The position numbers and the translations under genes are program-made. A stretch of DNA of 64,000 nt, from contig NC_079878.1 in the NCBI RefSeq assembly GCF_029227915.1, positions 26,375,501 through 26,439,500 on the forward strand. The letters run 5' to 3'. The stretch comes from Hydractinia symbiolongicarpus. Taxonomy: Eukaryota; Cnidaria; Hydrozoa; Anthoathecata; Hydractiniidae. Every line of letters starts with the position of its first letter. The stretch's first letter is position 1. This document shows positions 48,816 through 63,499 of this stretch, one piece after another. Below the pieces are notes generated by a model. That model had not been told where the DNA came from. It saw only the letters and a program-made list of their open reading frames with translations, and made no database searches.

Positions 48816-51056
48816 TTCCTTGTCTTGTATGCTTGGAATATCTCGTACGGAAAAGGCATTTTGTCTTGGTACTCCGTAATAACGGCTCAGAAGCCACAAG
48901 ATCCTGGGAACGAGGTGGCTAAGAATGCTTCTACACGCTTTCCCCTTTGCAGCCTCAAACCTTTAAAATGCGCAGCAACTGCTAAACAGCCAACCTGTTT
49001 TCAACTGCTAACTCCCAAAATATTGAGAAAGAAACTTGGTAGATAGAGTTTTGAGGGCAGCAGGCTTCACTCTATACATTTTCAGAAAATCTCCTTGAAA
49101 GTTAACATCCACGCTCAACCCAAGAAAAGTATAAATATATATAAAAAGGACGTGTAAATGGAAGAAAAATGCGCAAGCACCAAAGTTTATGAGAACAGCA
49201 AGTCTCCTTGGCTCTTTCCTTATTCAAAAAGTCGTACGACATACAACGGCAAATATGATTAAACCCGAAATTTTGATTCGTGCACTAGCTTAGCCGATGT
49301 GGTACACACGTGACTTTGTTCTTCTCAAGTAGATAGTTGACAAGCGGCTAGTAAGTAACAGGTGAGTTCGTAAAACAAAAACTTAAACAACAGAACATCC
49401 AAATTTAGTGTTTCTTATGAAAAAAGGCTTCTGACTTCAGGATTATAACCTTAGGAATTACATTCGCATAACTAGTAACTTAATTTTCTACAACTTCATA
49501 TACATTTTATGATTGTTGATTTTTCAAGTTTCATGAGATTTTGTGTTGAGCTAGCTTGTTAATTTCCTTGTTTACATATTAACTTGGACGAAATAACGAA
49601 ATTTTGGAGAGACGAAGACTTTGCGTTTGTTTACACAAATACAGTTAACTCGTTGCAACTCGAACACACCGGTTACAATTGGAAATGTTACCCGCGAACA
49701 CTTGACACTCTAAAAACCTCCGATAACTCGAACCATTTTTGGTCTTCAAAGCTAATAATTCCTTCAGGTAACTCAAACACTTTGTACTCAAAAAAATCAA
49801 ATCAAAAGGGTTAGCTTGAATGCCAAAATTTTAATTTCTTATAATTTCAAACATTTATTAATGAAAGACATATGTTGCCTGTCCAGATAAACTCGAACGT
49901 CATCGCTAACAACCTTTAGTCAAGCTACGATCACCGCAATCGATGTAAAAGATTGTCTTTAAAAAGCTTCAGGATGTACTTTTGTTTGAATACCCCAAAA
50001 ATTGTTTCGTTTATCTTTAAGCATTATACGAACATGTCCATTAGATCATCAGGCTGCATTGAAACTTATAACTGTCCGTCTTGTTTTTATCTATGTTTTT
50101 GTACACAGAATGTCAATAGCACTAAGTCACTAATCTCATCCGACGTCTTGGATAAGGTAGATCTTTGTACTAAAAAGTTTTTGGTGATATTTCTAATAAA
50201 CTCTAATAAACATCCCATAACCCAATATATGTGTCAAGCACTGTACGTACTCCGAGTCTATGTTATTCACTGATAATGTTGTACTTGCAAATATAGAAAC
50301 CAAATAAATTTGTTGTTGCAAGTTCGGGACAAGCTGGAATACAAAACTTGTTCCCAGTTAATACTAGATTGTAACATTATATGTATATTTATACTTTATT
50401 GCCTGAAGAAGAAGTTGCCCCAGCTTAAACTGATACCTTATTTTTGTTAAGTTTAGTGGAAACATTGTTTAACATTCGTCAAATTGAACTCTTTTACCCT
50501 AGTCCCTAGGTTACATTATTACAAGAAAATCTCATTCATCGCCGTTATATGTCACACACCAAAACTCCGTTGTATACCCTTGCATAAAATTAGTAATATA
50601 TTCTAAAAATATTAAAATTCTGTGAAATATACAAAAAGTTTTCGCAAAGGACAAGAAACCAATTTGGCAAAGGATAAAAGGAAAACAACCGATATTTTTA
50701 CGACGTATGTTAACTACGAAGAAAGGACCAATTAAAAGATGTTCCACTGTTACGCGTAGGTGGTTGCCATTCCAACTACAATCACGGACAAAAGAAATAA
50801 AACATATTCACTATTGTCTCGAGTTCCTCTGAAGATTTGATTGTACCACATGAATCCTACATTAAAAGGGAAGGCGCGGTTCCAGTAATTTAAATTTTTT
50901 TAGGCGCTTCATTATAATTAGTCCACGATTGTAGAGTTGCAGAAGAATTAGTAAAACAGATATATATATACAATAAAATATAAAAGAACTAAAAAGAATC
51001 GCCACTATGATTATCGAAGATACACTCTTGCGAAAAATTGTCTCCGTGTAATTTTG

Positions 51057-54000
51057 TCACAAAATATCACTGCTCCCCAACTGTTCTTTTTGATTGACAG
51101 AGAGCCGCCGATCCATCTCATTTTTTTTGGTCTGAGAACGCAAATGTATTCGTACACATTTCGGACATCGTTTATCGCGGCGACATTTAATGTGAAACGT
51201 TGATAAACAGCCTGGACACTAAGGAAAAAAACATGTTGAATTGATTGAGAAGTAGATGTCTTATTGAATCAAACTTTTCTAATTTTACATTTCGAATGTT
51301 TTGATTTTTTAAGAAGGGTTTTGCATGAAAATGTTTGTCTGTTTAAAAAACAATTTTACTGGATTTACTTCTTTCAATAAGCTCCCACTCAACAAAGAAT
51401 TTTTTCCATACAAGGCCCCACCTGCGAATGAATCACCGTGTTTTTTTATCTAAGTTAAGCACAATACTCGTTTTAAACGTTTTATGGTCACGCTCACGTA
51501 TCTTTCTTACCTGTGACTGTTTTAGCGGCTTGAAGTCCTCTCTTCCAACAATAAGTCCCCTACATCTTTTTAAATTATTTAATAAACTTATTGAGTTACC
51601 TGTGCGGCTATATTGACTTGAAACGGATAAATGATTGCTGGATCGTGACAATATTCACAAATGAATCCTTTCTGTCGACAAAGCTAAACAAAATACATAG
51701 AAAAATATCTTGTCGTAACACTCTCCTCCATTAAACAAAACACAGAATACACACAGCACGCGTTTTTGTTATGGCAGTGTAAACACGTTTTTTTTATAAA
51801 AAACAAAGCCACTAGTAGTAGAAAAAGTTTCTTATATTCGGACGTCATCTTACTAGAATTTTTCTTAAATTGGACGGCGGGATCTAAAAGAGGAATATTT
51901 CGCCAAAAGCATGGTTTTAACACAATAAAATATATATACACAAAAAGGTTGAAATAATGCGGTTTTTGCATTCAATCCGTCATCTAAAATTATGTCTATT
52001 CTATTGGAATCGTCAACCTACTCGATTTCTTGTTACACCAGGTACGTGAACGACATTGGAATAAGTGTAATTGTTACTATGGTGATTGTTGGGTTTTTTT
52101 TGAAGTAGTCAATTTCTTATGAAGTGGATTCTTATATCAAAACATGCATATAATGTGTTTATGATGAGTAAATAGAAAGAATATATAAAAAAACAAAAAT
52201 CGCTTACTGTGCATTTATATATATGTTTTGAAAACTGCACAATCACTTTCTTCAAATGGTGCGCAAGCTGACCATTGTAGACTTGCACCAAATCCTAAAC
52301 ATAGGATTAATACCGTTTATAATCAAGAAGAAAGCGACAAAAATTATACAGAAAAAGTGCGAAGCATCATTTTACTCACTAATAACGAATATTGATGAAT
52401 GTCATCACATAAATATTCTCGTGGCCATAACCTGAAACAACAAAATATTCATATGTAAAAATGCAACAAAAGCACATCCCATAATGCATTCGTAAATACT
52501 TGTATCTTGTTATACAGACATACAACATTTTTCGAATATTTTTTCTAACAAACTATGCACATAGCACAAAAAATATCGCTTTTATAATTCTTCTGCAACC
52601 AACTTATACAGCTGTCGCTATAGTGATATAGTTTTGGAATTTCGCGCTCATTAATTTTTGCGAATCCATGATCATAGGATTTTTATTTTATATTTTTATT
52701 TTATATTTTTTCGAAATGGTCGAATGAATTAAAAATATAGATTAATTAAGTTGATGAATATTCGATCCATTCGTGATTTTGATTAGCAATTCAAATAAAT
52801 AGTCGTGACAGCAAAAAAAATCCTGCTGATTTATCAGGAGAAAATGGAAAAGTTCGTAAGACTAATTTTTGCAATTAGACATTTATTTCGCGAGCATAAA
52901 CTTCACAAAAGTAATGCTTGCAAGAAATTATTCTTTTAAGGCGCCCTTGATTTACCTGAAAACAATAAAAACCGCCTCGTTAAAGTACAAAAAAATTCAC
53001 AGGGTTTGGAAAAAAAGATACTATATATATATAAATATATAGTATATATAAATATATAGTATATATAAAATCATATAAATATGTCAGTAAAACCTGATTC
53101 TGAAGTCTTCTGTTACTTCATTTCTGCATGTTTGAACATATTCCTTGATGTACAGGAGTTGCAAACGAAGAAGCTAAAAGTCATCAATTAAAATAACACT
53201 ACAAATTTATAATGAGGTTGATATATTGTGGATGTGTTTTTATTGTTATAAGTATGACATTTATAAGCATCTGTAGGCTTAAATTTGGTCATTTTAAGCA
53301 TATGCTAACATTATGTTGACCCTAAGAGAATGTTGTGAAGTTTTTATGTTTTTTGTTTCGTGAGCAGTTTCACTTTTTATTCTTTATGTCTGAATTAACC
53401 AGTATGTAATGACGTTTAAGTTGTAATTACTGATGTTTAAAATTTAAATGCAATCTTTTTTTTAACTTAGCATATTTTGAGCCTGATCATGTGTTTTTCA
53501 TAAGCAATAAGTTTTTTGTCAGTAAGCATAACCTAAGTATATTTTGAGCCTGAAAAAGTAATTTTTAATTTGAATAATTTCAATTGCTTATAAAAAACAT
53601 GTAACGACATAAATCAATGTTTTCATAAGAAATTTGCATGTCTGGTTTATACCTTGGGAAAAGAGAGAGCCTACCTTGACTTCTTTCAGTTCTATGATCA
53701 CATCATACAATTCAGCATTAATCTCATCAATATGAAAAAGTGGTTCTTCTTCAATTTTCATTAAGAATAATTTGTTATACTTTGATACTAAAAAAAGCAA
53801 AATTTCGCCAAATTTAGGTAACAAAAATATGTAGATTGTTTCGTGTGGCAAAAAAAAAAACACCTTTATATAGCGAAGTTGATAGCTTAACAAAGTAAAA
53901 AATAAAATAAGAAAATCAAAGAGAAAAATTCACCTTTATGTCTTTTGAAATCCCAGTTTTGTATAACTCTCGAAGGTATCACGTGTTCTTCGTCGTCATG

Positions 54001-57000
54001 GCAATCAAAACAATAATACCTAACAACGAATCCATATCACTGATCACACTGCTTGTTTACAAGTAACAAACAAAAGTGCAAACCACACCTACCCTCCATC
54101 ATAATAACACACTCTGTACGGCCCATATACTAAAAAGAAAAAAAAGAAACACAGTGAAGAAGGGTGCAAGAAGTATTGAATATCTCTTACTCTTACAAGC
54201 ATGCGCAAAAAGACAAGTCAACATACTTAAACCAATAGGTTTTCCACATTGCTTGCAGCGGAAATTCTGTTTATCTAAACCTTGCTCCAATCCAATCATA
54301 GTTAGTTGATTCAACGAAGATTGAGTTTTCTAGAAAAGTAGTATACCAGCTATCACGCACTTTGATCAAACTGAAATAGACTTACATGTGAATCCCTAAC
54401 ATATAGCCTGGCAGCCTGGCAGCCTGGCAGCAAGTAGGATTCGAACAACGGTCCCCACAACTAGGAGCAGTAAAGGCCCCCACCACACCACGCTCGACAA
54501 TATGCCACCAGCACACTCATAACTTATCCGGATGGCGTGTATATGTAGGCGAAAGTTAATCATGGCATCTGTGCTTTAATTGTTTACTGAGTAGTTCTAC
54601 TTCAATGTCTCGGAATGAACCATTTTCAGTAACAAATGGAAACACGAATATGCTATGATAAATCTTATCTGTGCATTTCGATCTTGACTCGGTGTATTAC
54701 ATTTTTCAAAACTTCCTATGGATTTTTCATTGATTAACAATAGCTTATTTTATTTTTACAGTTTTCCTTACGACTATCCTTATAATTAACTTCGTAACTC
54801 TTAAAAACTTTACGTAACGAGTCCAGGTACAAGCAGATTATATAAAAAAATCCAAGGAGAGGTTGAGGATTACTATGCTATTTCTACTAAAATGCTGGAG
54901 ATTTCAAACGTTTCGATTTAAACGAACAGTTGACAAAGAACTTATACAGACAAAGGTAATTTTTCAGCGTCATTGATAAGTAAGTTTGTTCATTCAGAAC
55001 TGGATGGCTATCCAGGTGGAAGGAACGGTAAAATGGCTTTTAGAAAGTTCTTATACCTCGTCTATGTGATGTTTTTGTAAAGAATAACTCATTGGAACAA
55101 CCTATTAAAATAAGAACGTAAATATATTAGAAAAAATGTTAAAATACATAGTTTTACTTTTTTACAGAAGATAAACTCGCTTTAAAAAAATCTACAAAAG
55201 AGTGTATATATAAATAAAAGTTTATGACCAGTTCGAGAGTTTAATGGTTTATGGTATGAACTATTATTGAATTAAACACCTTCTTTCCTTCCTTTGGTTT
55301 AGTTCAGTTTCTTCTGAAACAACATTGATCAAATCCATCAACATTGAACGACAAATAGTAGGAAGTGATCCTAACTCTGCATGCGACTGACATAGAATGA
55401 TTTGATCAATTTCGTTTCATTAGAAATTCCACCTTAGCGTCGGTTTGGCGTCTAGTGCACTTTTTGAGTATCATTGCACAGAATTAGAATTAACAGACAA
55501 AAATAAGATATCTTAAAACAATGCTTTTTTAAGTTTCAGATTCCGTTTTTTGTTATGAATCTTCAAATATACATGTTTGCTTGCAAAAATGACTTTATAG
55601 AAAACAACAATACAAACCTCAAAATTCATCTGTGCAAGATTGGCATCTGGAAAAAGCAATAAAAACATTTACATTATTTCATCTATCACGTGACATAGGT
55701 GCAATCTGAAGAGATTTCATACCTGACTGAGTAGGGGAAGTACAGTCCTCCTTCTAAATGATAAAAAAAATCTTCGCGAGTACAGTACATTGTAATTACA
55801 AAAAAGTCACTTCAAAAACAATTTTAAAAGTATTAAAGAGAAATTCCACACCAAAAATTATTTAAAAACAATGGTTAGTTTTCTAAAATAAGGATTAATC
55901 AAACCTCTGGTGCTTCTGTAACAGTATTTTCCTTGGGTAATATGACCACGCCTGCATCTACCTCATCAGAAGATGGATTCAGTACTTCTGTATCTTTAGA
56001 CGGATTGTTGTCACCATATACTTTGAGAAGTGTCCCAAAACTTTCGTTTTTCTTGTTCATATCAGCAATTTCCTCCTTATCTGTGTTCTCCTCCACACTT
56101 TTTTCTCCCGAATCTTGTTTTTCCTCAGAATTGACATCAACAGAGGACTCCCGTTCAAACGAAGAAGACCAACCAGACCATCCGTTACCACCCAAACGGT
56201 TCCCGATGAATACAGGTGGAGCTTCGTTAGCATCGTTCTGGACAACAGAGTTCTGTGACATACTCTCAGCATCGACATCATGTGTAGAGGGGCTGCTTTC
56301 TTTTTCTTCTACATTTTCTACATGTTCTGAAGAAACGTTCTAAAATACAAATTGCATTATCTTCTTCTGAGATAAAATTCACAGTCAATAAATGTTTAAA
56401 ATGGATTGTTGTAGTAAGTAGTAACATAAAGGATAAAAACTCTCTTAAAAGTTTTTGTGGAAAGTTTTTGTGGATACGTAACACTCACACCCTTTTATCA
56501 GATCTACAAGACACATTTATGAGAGGAGTGTTTAATAGTGAGTACGCTTAACCTAGCAAATATGACATTATGTTAAATATTGCAAGCATCAACATAATGA
56601 TTTTAGAAATCTTCACATTTTCACCTCAATTGACATATACTTTAATTACCTTCGTAAGAGTATCGCTTTCAATTTTAAAAATCTTTCTTGAGACTGTTGT
56701 ATCAATACTTGACTGTATTCCTTCCACTGAAGGACTTTCATTGAGTTGGATTTTATCAGATGATGCCGTTGATAATGGAGTTTTACTTTCATTTTGAGTT
56801 TGCGTGTCCTGAATTAAACTTATATTGATGCCTATAAGTACAACGTGTGATAATGTTTGAATTAAGAGGACTTATGTGAAGCTCGTAAATTAGGACAGAG
56901 ATATTGTGAGAATACCAAAAGGATTTGGGCATTTTCATTCATAAATGTTCAACAAGACTTACCTGTTTGTTGAATATCACTACGTGTTAAAACAGGACCA

Positions 57001-60000
57001 AGAATATCATTTTTGACAGCTACATCTTTCAAGCGAGCTGTATTACCTTCACATTGAGCACTTTGTTTTGATTCTAGTTTGTTATCGTCCGGTAGTATAC
57101 CTGCAAGTTGTAACGGAAGTGTGTCCCACATATTTAACTTCGATGAGTTGTAGTTCAAACGAAACTCAAACTGCATGAGACCTGCATAAACACAAACTAA
57201 CTTTTCAACAATATTGAATACCATTCAGCATTTAGTACTTAAATAACATCTAAAATATCTGATTTTTTAAGTATTAATATAACATTCATTGTTACATGAA
57301 TTTTCTTATGTTTGTGAAAATTATAATACCTTGTAGATACTCTTTTAAGATATCAGGTAGTTCACTATCCATAAGAAAAGCATTCACTCCATAATATTTC
57401 CTAAATAAATATATATATATGACATTTAACATGATTTGCAAGGTTAGTGTTCTTTGACTGGTCCTTCCATAAAGCAATTTACCTTACACCCCTTTCTCCC
57501 AAAAAAATCCAAATCACCCTTGGATATAGACATAATTTAGGCCATTCATGGTTAATCTTTCGCCTATCATCAACCGTTGCATTTACATTTTCAAACAAAA
57601 AAATCCTGCATTTCAGTTGATTATTTGAGAAAAAAATCCATTTTTAGATTTTGTATAATCTTCACCTTTCATCAAGAAAAAAGACAAAGCTTGTTAGATC
57701 ACTTCAAACAATCCAATGTATATTAAAACAAACAAGCACGTTTACTAGCATTTAGAGCTATGTATGTTGCTAACAAATGATAGTAACAAATAATCAAATA
57801 ATCGCAGCATTCCGCATTTGTAGTTCACTGTAAAAAATGACGATGAACGAAAAATCACCCATGAATAGACTTACCAACGAAATACTGCAAAAATGTAAAC
57901 ACATACATTGTACTGTATTTCAGGGTTTTCTAATATAATTTTCGTTGTATTTCCAGGTTCGTAAGAACACAGCAAAATCCCTCAATAAAATCAATGAGCC
58001 ACTACTGACAAAAATTTATTTAAAGATTTTAAAAAATTACTTCTGAGGAATGATGGATAGCTAAGATTTTTGAAGATAGCCTAGTCTGTTTTTATGACTT
58101 TCAAGGTTTGGCAGATGCCCTAATGACATACATAACTGTTTGTCTTAATCACCAAACTTAACATCTAAAAAAGTAAAAAATGAAATTTGAGTATATATGA
58201 CAACAAGCAATCTGTCCAGACCACAAAAAACGCTTGTAAAACATCCCACCACCCATATCTTGCTACAGTTTTTTGTTGAACATGCTTTCAAGCAAATCAT
58301 AAAACTTCTAAAATCTGTTAAATATCGTAAAATTATTATATAACTCCAGCAGTTTCAAAAAACTAGACAAGCAAAAAAGGAAAATTGTAGGAGAAACATA
58401 TACGAGTGTAAATTTTTTTGTCTCTACAGCAATTAAACAAACCCATTGCTTACTTTAGCTGATTTCTGTCAGCTAGAATTGCATCCAGATAGCTAACTAT
58501 TAAGCAATCATTTAAGGCAAGTCGTATCCAAGCCTAAAAACAAGAAAGTATTTAATTTAAGCATTGCTATCAAGTGTGACAGAGTAATATCACTATTGAT
58601 TAAATAACATGTTTAACATATATAAAGCTATTAATTACCCTGCATAAACCAATCTCTGTTGTTACTACTAAGTGCTTGAGCTGTGTAATAACATCATGGT
58701 GTGTAACCTCCTTCAACATATCCCAGAATGCCTAATATATAAAAATTTTGGGGGGATTAAGCAAAAAAGTTCTGGAAAATCAATCAATAATTGGTTAATA
58801 TGTAAAGAATTGGTCTGTGTTTGAAAGACAATGTTCCCTTATTAAAAAAACTGTTCCATCAATTTAAACTTAACATTGGAAACCGCATAAATGTGCAAAT
58901 AAATGTGTCTGATATAAATAAAAAAATAGATGGAAAAAACTGTGGAGTACACACATACTATGGAAACAATATCATCGTCAGTGGTGCGAACTCCATCAAC
59001 AAACATTGATCGCAAATTGGTGACTGCTAACTAAAAAGCAATTGACACAAAAACATAAAATGAACAGTCAATATTTTCTTGAAACAACCTGTGTGCATGA
59101 TTGTGAGAAATTCTATCACATCATAGGTTTGTTAAGCTTCTATATGATAAATAACAACAAAAAGGTGCTAACACTTAAATCTGTAAATAAAACTACTAAA
59201 AAGAACACTTACCGAAGGAGCATGTTGCTGGTATTCATGCAGAAATATGGCTTCCAATGCCATACACACTTGCAATGCGTCTTCATCATTTCTAAAATAT
59301 AATCAATTGATTTTATTTTTCTCTAAATAATTTAGAATGTTAATAACATTAAATTACACTAACCTTTCAACGATGCGAACATCATCATTTACATGTGATT
59401 TTTGCAACTATAGAAAAAAAAAGTTCATTGTTAAAGAAGTAGTGGTGGTATAGTGAGTCATTGAAGACACGTAGGGTGTTAATAACGGTCACCTTTTTAA
59501 TTTGGCGTGCTAAATTCTCTTTCAACTTTTTCTTTCGATACTCATCCTGGATTAAACTATTTCGTAGATCTAAAGAGGAAAACAATTGTTTAATGTGTAT
59601 AAACATTAGCTTTTTACAGACAAAAATGTTTGTTATTGATTGTAAACTACATGATAATAAAATAGCGAACAAAAAGGACAATGATTTTATTTATTTTTGG
59701 TATAAAACTCAGATTGCCTATTATATATTTTATTAATATTATATTCAATTTAACTCGTACTTTGGTAGCTTTAACCTATGCGCAGTACCTTTTTGAACAT
59801 GCACAATAACTTTGCTAAGCTGAGAATGTTGATAATACCATTAGAAATTGTTTCATTTCTGGTAAATTGTATTTATATAAATATTATTAAGGCAAAATTA
59901 ATTATTTTTTTCAATCTTTTAGGCTAAGGTGAAATCACCACCAAAATTAGTTTTATTTCGCTTGAAATAATGCAAACAATTATAAAGGCTAGACAAGAAG

Positions 60001-60797
60001 ATAAAATAAAATTTTCATTTCACCCCGGAAATAAAACTTCATGTAAAGGTTGCCTTAATGATGACACAAGTTGATGTGATACAACAAAACACACCTGCAT
60101 TCACATAAGATCAACAAACCTTTTACATTGTTTCCTGCAACAGCTTTTCGAAGGTATTGAAACATATTTAAGGTGCCATATTCTTGTTGGTTTAATCTTT
60201 ACTTTTTCTGTAATAAGAAATTGAAAACCTAATATTTGTTTAGGTGTGCACAGAAACCTTCGTAGATAAAAAACCTTTGGTATTTATATTAGGATTTTGT
60301 AAACAGTAATTTTTGCAATCTATGCCAACGAAAAATGTTGGCAGCATTAATAACTTTCTCCAATCATTAAAATATAATCTTGAAAATTTCCAGAGCCTCA
60401 AAATATATTATTTTCACAGCATAGAATTTGAACTAAATTAGACCATATTTGGCAAGAAATTGTGCTTTGCTAACACTAATGTTTTCAAATCGAAGGAATA
60501 TTATGTCATTGGTGTTTTGATACATAAAATTTTTATAAAATTTGTTCAAAATTAATGAATGTTTCTGCCAGCGAAGTTTCTGCACTGAAAAAATTTATTT
60601 AAAATTGTTCTTCATCAACTAAAATTTTTTATATAACTAGCTTTTTTATAAAGTCCAAACAACCGGTGATAATTTCTGTGTTTATCACAAGGAGTTCTCA
60701 ACAAAACACTCTGAAATATCTCCACCTGGCTAAGAAAAATAGGGGAAGCCTCTTCCCCTCTTATCTTACCTACGTTTTTGTACCACACAACATTCAT
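51057..60797 (-). CDS. PLEKHM1-like RUN and Rubicon-homology protein lacking PH domains (about 22 exons)
   Basis: Family role: adaptor in endosome/autophagosome to lysosome traffic (Rab7-linked). Exons: 60797-60770 (tentative start, MNVVWYKNV), 59569-59493, 59407-59364, 59291-59213, 58731-58639, 58533-58454, 57400-57330, 57181-56963, 56831-56650, 56339-55905, 55753-55723, 55646-55618, 55101-55057, 54329-54227, 54129-54093, 54019-53934, 53787-53675, 53173-53094, 52431-52380, 52294-52208, 51683-51600 and 51218-51057; all in phase, about 738 aa. RUN domain about 10-200 (AFWDMLKEVTHHDVI, AWIRLALNDCLIVSYL, KYYGVNAFL, LPLQLAGILP) matches PLEKHM1 best. An acidic linker follows; ESFGTL could be an LC3-binding motif. 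The C-terminal Rubicon-homology domain about 480-735 has CKQC, CFDC, IPSRVIQNWDF, LCRQKGFICEYC, CPGC and CPKC zinc ligands. No PH-like sequence was found between them. Confidence 0.85.
53025..53090. repeat. AT-rich repeat (AAATATATAGTATATAT)
   Basis: Low-complexity, partly palindromic TATA repeat, with the 17-base unit seen about twice, in an intron of the PLEKHM1-like gene. Confidence 0.8.
54405..54540 (-). mobile_element. tRNA-derived SINE with (CTGCCAGG)n tail
   Basis: Minus strand: an A-box-like GAGCGTGGTGTGGTGG is followed by a B box GTTCGAATCC. The 3' end is three copies of an 8-bp CTGCCAGG-type unit (plus-strand GCCTGGCA at 54416-54441). It is in an intron of the PLEKHM1-like gene. 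Confidence 0.55.
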
Positions 60798-62064
60798 TTT
60801 TTAAGTCTACAATTCAGAATACATAAACATTTTGATATAAATAAAAACACCATATTTCCTCTGACCTGGCCCTTGTTACATTTTTTTTCAAAATTTAAAG
60901 GAGGGTAGTTATTAGAGGGGTGGGTTAAGGAGAGGGTGGTTTAAAAAACTATTTTTAAATTCGCTATAATTTGTGAAAGGCATCACAACAATATTAATTT
61001 TACAAATTTAAAAATACAGCAAACTGAAATTCAAAAAGAAAACCTGTCCTTTTTTGGAGGGGGACACTTATTTTCAAATTTAATATTGTATTTACCTCTA
61101 CTAATATGTTAGGACGAGTATTGGGAAAATAAAATACTTAAAAGAGGGTCACTAAAAGTAGGGAGTGCTAAAAACAAGACATATTGTTACTATGAAGTTG
61201 TTAAAGTTTTCTTGTATATAATAAATCAAAGATTGCAAATTTTTTCATTGTATGTAATGTAAGGACTATGGTAACATTAACTTCTGTTTTAAATTACATT
61301 TACCATTTTAAGAGTTAGTACAAAAATTTAACGAGAAATATTTACAATGAATAAAGTATAAAATCCTTAATATATTCAAATATCTTACACTTCATAATAA
61401 TAATATATAACAAATTTCTAATCCTTTTAAGTGTTGCAAGTATGCTGGGTGTCAGGAGCCTTGCATGACTTTGGTCAGACAATGAATTACTCCATTTATC
61501 TAAGTTTGTAAACTATGCATATGTGCATAAAAAATAAAAATTAATGAGGAAATAGTCTGTTTACACATTTTACACGGATGTTTTTTTTGGCTAATTTTAA
61601 GCACTAAATGGCTCTTGGTACTTAGGCTTAAAAATTTAGTTTTCAATTCAGATAAGCTGCCACAATACCCGCACCTAAACTTAAAATACAAACCTTGTAA
61701 AATAAATAAGAATAAATAAAAGATGATTAAATAAATAAATGAATATTCTTGTCAAAACGATAGCTGATTTATTAGAAGAAGTGAAGATTTGCTAATTGAA
61801 AGATGGTAAAGATGATTTTTGGCAAACACATGTTTATTTGAGTACAAAAATTTCTATAAATAATTAGGGCATATATATAAATGCAAAATACATAAATGTA
61901 AAAAAAGCAAACAAATTAAAAAATCCAGACTTATATAACATGTAAAAATTTAGAAATATAAATATTGAGATTCTGAGAAGAATCTCACAAAACCCAAGGG
62001 TAAGAAAAAAACTTTCTTTTTTACTAGTATTTCACAAAACTAGTTCAAATAGTATTGACAGTTC
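60798..62064. other. Intergenic between PLEKHM1-like start and XXYLT1 end
   Basis: Includes G-rich, degenerate GGGTAGTTATTAGAGGGGTG-like stretches near 60900-60950, 61055-61070 and 61140-61170, of a kind common in invertebrate repeats. A short minus-strand frame at 61691-61500 has two CxxC pairs but no other support. The region must also contain the PLEKHM1-like promoter if the proposed first exon is right. Confidence 0.4.
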
Positions 62065-63349
62065 TCAAAAATTTGAAGGAATAGGGGTGTCACAATTCCC
62101 ATGCAGTATGTGATACGGTTGAGAGCAATTAAAATATTGATCAAATATATCACCATATCCATTATGCCGCCACCATTCGCATAACTGTCGATTCCATTGA
62201 CATGGCAAAACATAAAACAATTCGTGATGCTCAAAACTTAGAAGTGAGTAAAAATCTTGATCACCCAAGTGACCTCTATAACTATATTTCAATGCAAGTT
62301 GGGCAAGCTTTACCTTGTCATCTAAGTAGGTATTATAAAGTTTGCTATTATTCATCGCATCTAAGTTCATTAACATCACACCACTGTTAAAACCTGTTAA
62401 TCCATGTGGTGGGGGTGCTCCAATCAACGTGCCAGGATTGTTTTCTCTATAGTCCCACGTAATATGCCAATAAACAGGTTGCTGTTCTTGTGCAATTGCA
62501 ATAATTTGAGTAGCATTCATCAACTCAAAGAATGCAAACAAATCCATAATGTCTACACGCAGCTGCAAATCGATATCTAACATGATTATCTTGGAGAGTT
62601 TAGGGGGAAGAACACGATGAATAGCTGTTGGAATAAAGAACAGGACGTTTTTGTAGTAAGCATTTGCATTTGAACTGAACAGTTCCTATCAATAAAAAAG
62701 TAGAAAAAAATTATACAATTGTAACAAACCTTACAGCATTACACCTTATTAGGAATAACTTTTTTTGAGAAAAATCTATAACAAGACAAACCTTTTATGA
62801 CTATTGACTTGGTATATAAGTATATATATTGGGATATAAGTTATTCTGAACATATATATATTATAACAAACAATAAACAATCACCTGTAACGGTTTTATT
62901 ACATGAACTAACTGTTTTGCCAGCACAGAAATATCTAAATAAATCCTTTTTGGTAAGACTAATAAAGTAAAACTTTTTTGAAAAGTTGAAAATATTGCTT
63001 CAGCAATGCCTTTTCCATCTTTATCACTTGTGATGTAAAGTGTGATGTGACAACGTGTTCGACTCAAGAGAGATACTAAAAAGTTGAATAAGTTCTTCTG
63101 AAGTTTTCTATTTTCCTTAGCATTGACAAACTGGATAAGGATGTTGATTGATTTGTTGCACTTTTGGGTGACATTAGTAACAACAGTGTGCGAATAATGT
63201 TGAAGTTCACCAAAGTTTATTATGGTTTCTTCACTTTTTTCCAATGCTGCAGAAAAAGATTTTGATATTTCATGTGAATATAACAGAATCAGCATTACCA
63301 TCACAAGTATTATCATGTTTCTAACAATAATTAATCTCTTCCATCCCAT
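62065..63349 (-). CDS. XXYLT1: Xyloside xylosyltransferase 1 (2 exons)
   Basis: Family role: adds the second xylose to xylose-glucose-O-serine on EGF repeats of Notch-type proteins, using UDP-xylose in the ER/Golgi. Exons 63349-62885 and 62685-62065 join in phase 0 for 361 aa (human 393). The N-terminus is a type II signal anchor (MIILVMVMLILLY, about 12-25). The GT8-type metal site MLDIDL (D192, D194) is followed by the family blocks QPVYWHITWDYRENNPG, GAPPPHGLTGFNSGVMLMNL, YRGHLGDQDFYSLL, CQWNRQLCEWWRHNGYGD and HGNCDTPIP at the end. Stops upstream make ATG 63349 the first start in this frame. It is complete and intact. Confidence 0.95.
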
Positions 63350-63499
63350 AGAAATAATTTATTATAATCTAAATGGGTGTGTTTTTCAAATTATTAATGT
63401 CTGATAAAATTTCAGCAGAACTTCAATAGATAGATAACTCAGGACTTTTTTTTTATGAAAACAGAGGATTCTTTAATTTTTATTTGGAAAACAGCCTTA

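Larger units (their letters stand above)
47692..51056. other. Intergenic, repeat remnants only
   Basis: Contains the 42-bp repeat (48424-48515), the decayed MITE (48610-48815) and a patch near 49640-49900 with repeated AACTCGAAC, as seen in MITE-like sequences. No splice-supported gene was found between the two convergent genes. The right part should hold the PLEKHM1-like 3' UTR; no perfect polyA signal was seen for it. Confidence 0.45.

Noticed and set aside
49584-49814. 76-codon plus-strand frame
   Set aside because: Overlaps repeated AACTCGAAC sequence; no splice or family support.
61500-61691. Short minus-strand frame with two CxxC pairs
   Set aside because: No neighbouring exons in phase, no recognisable domain; too short to claim.
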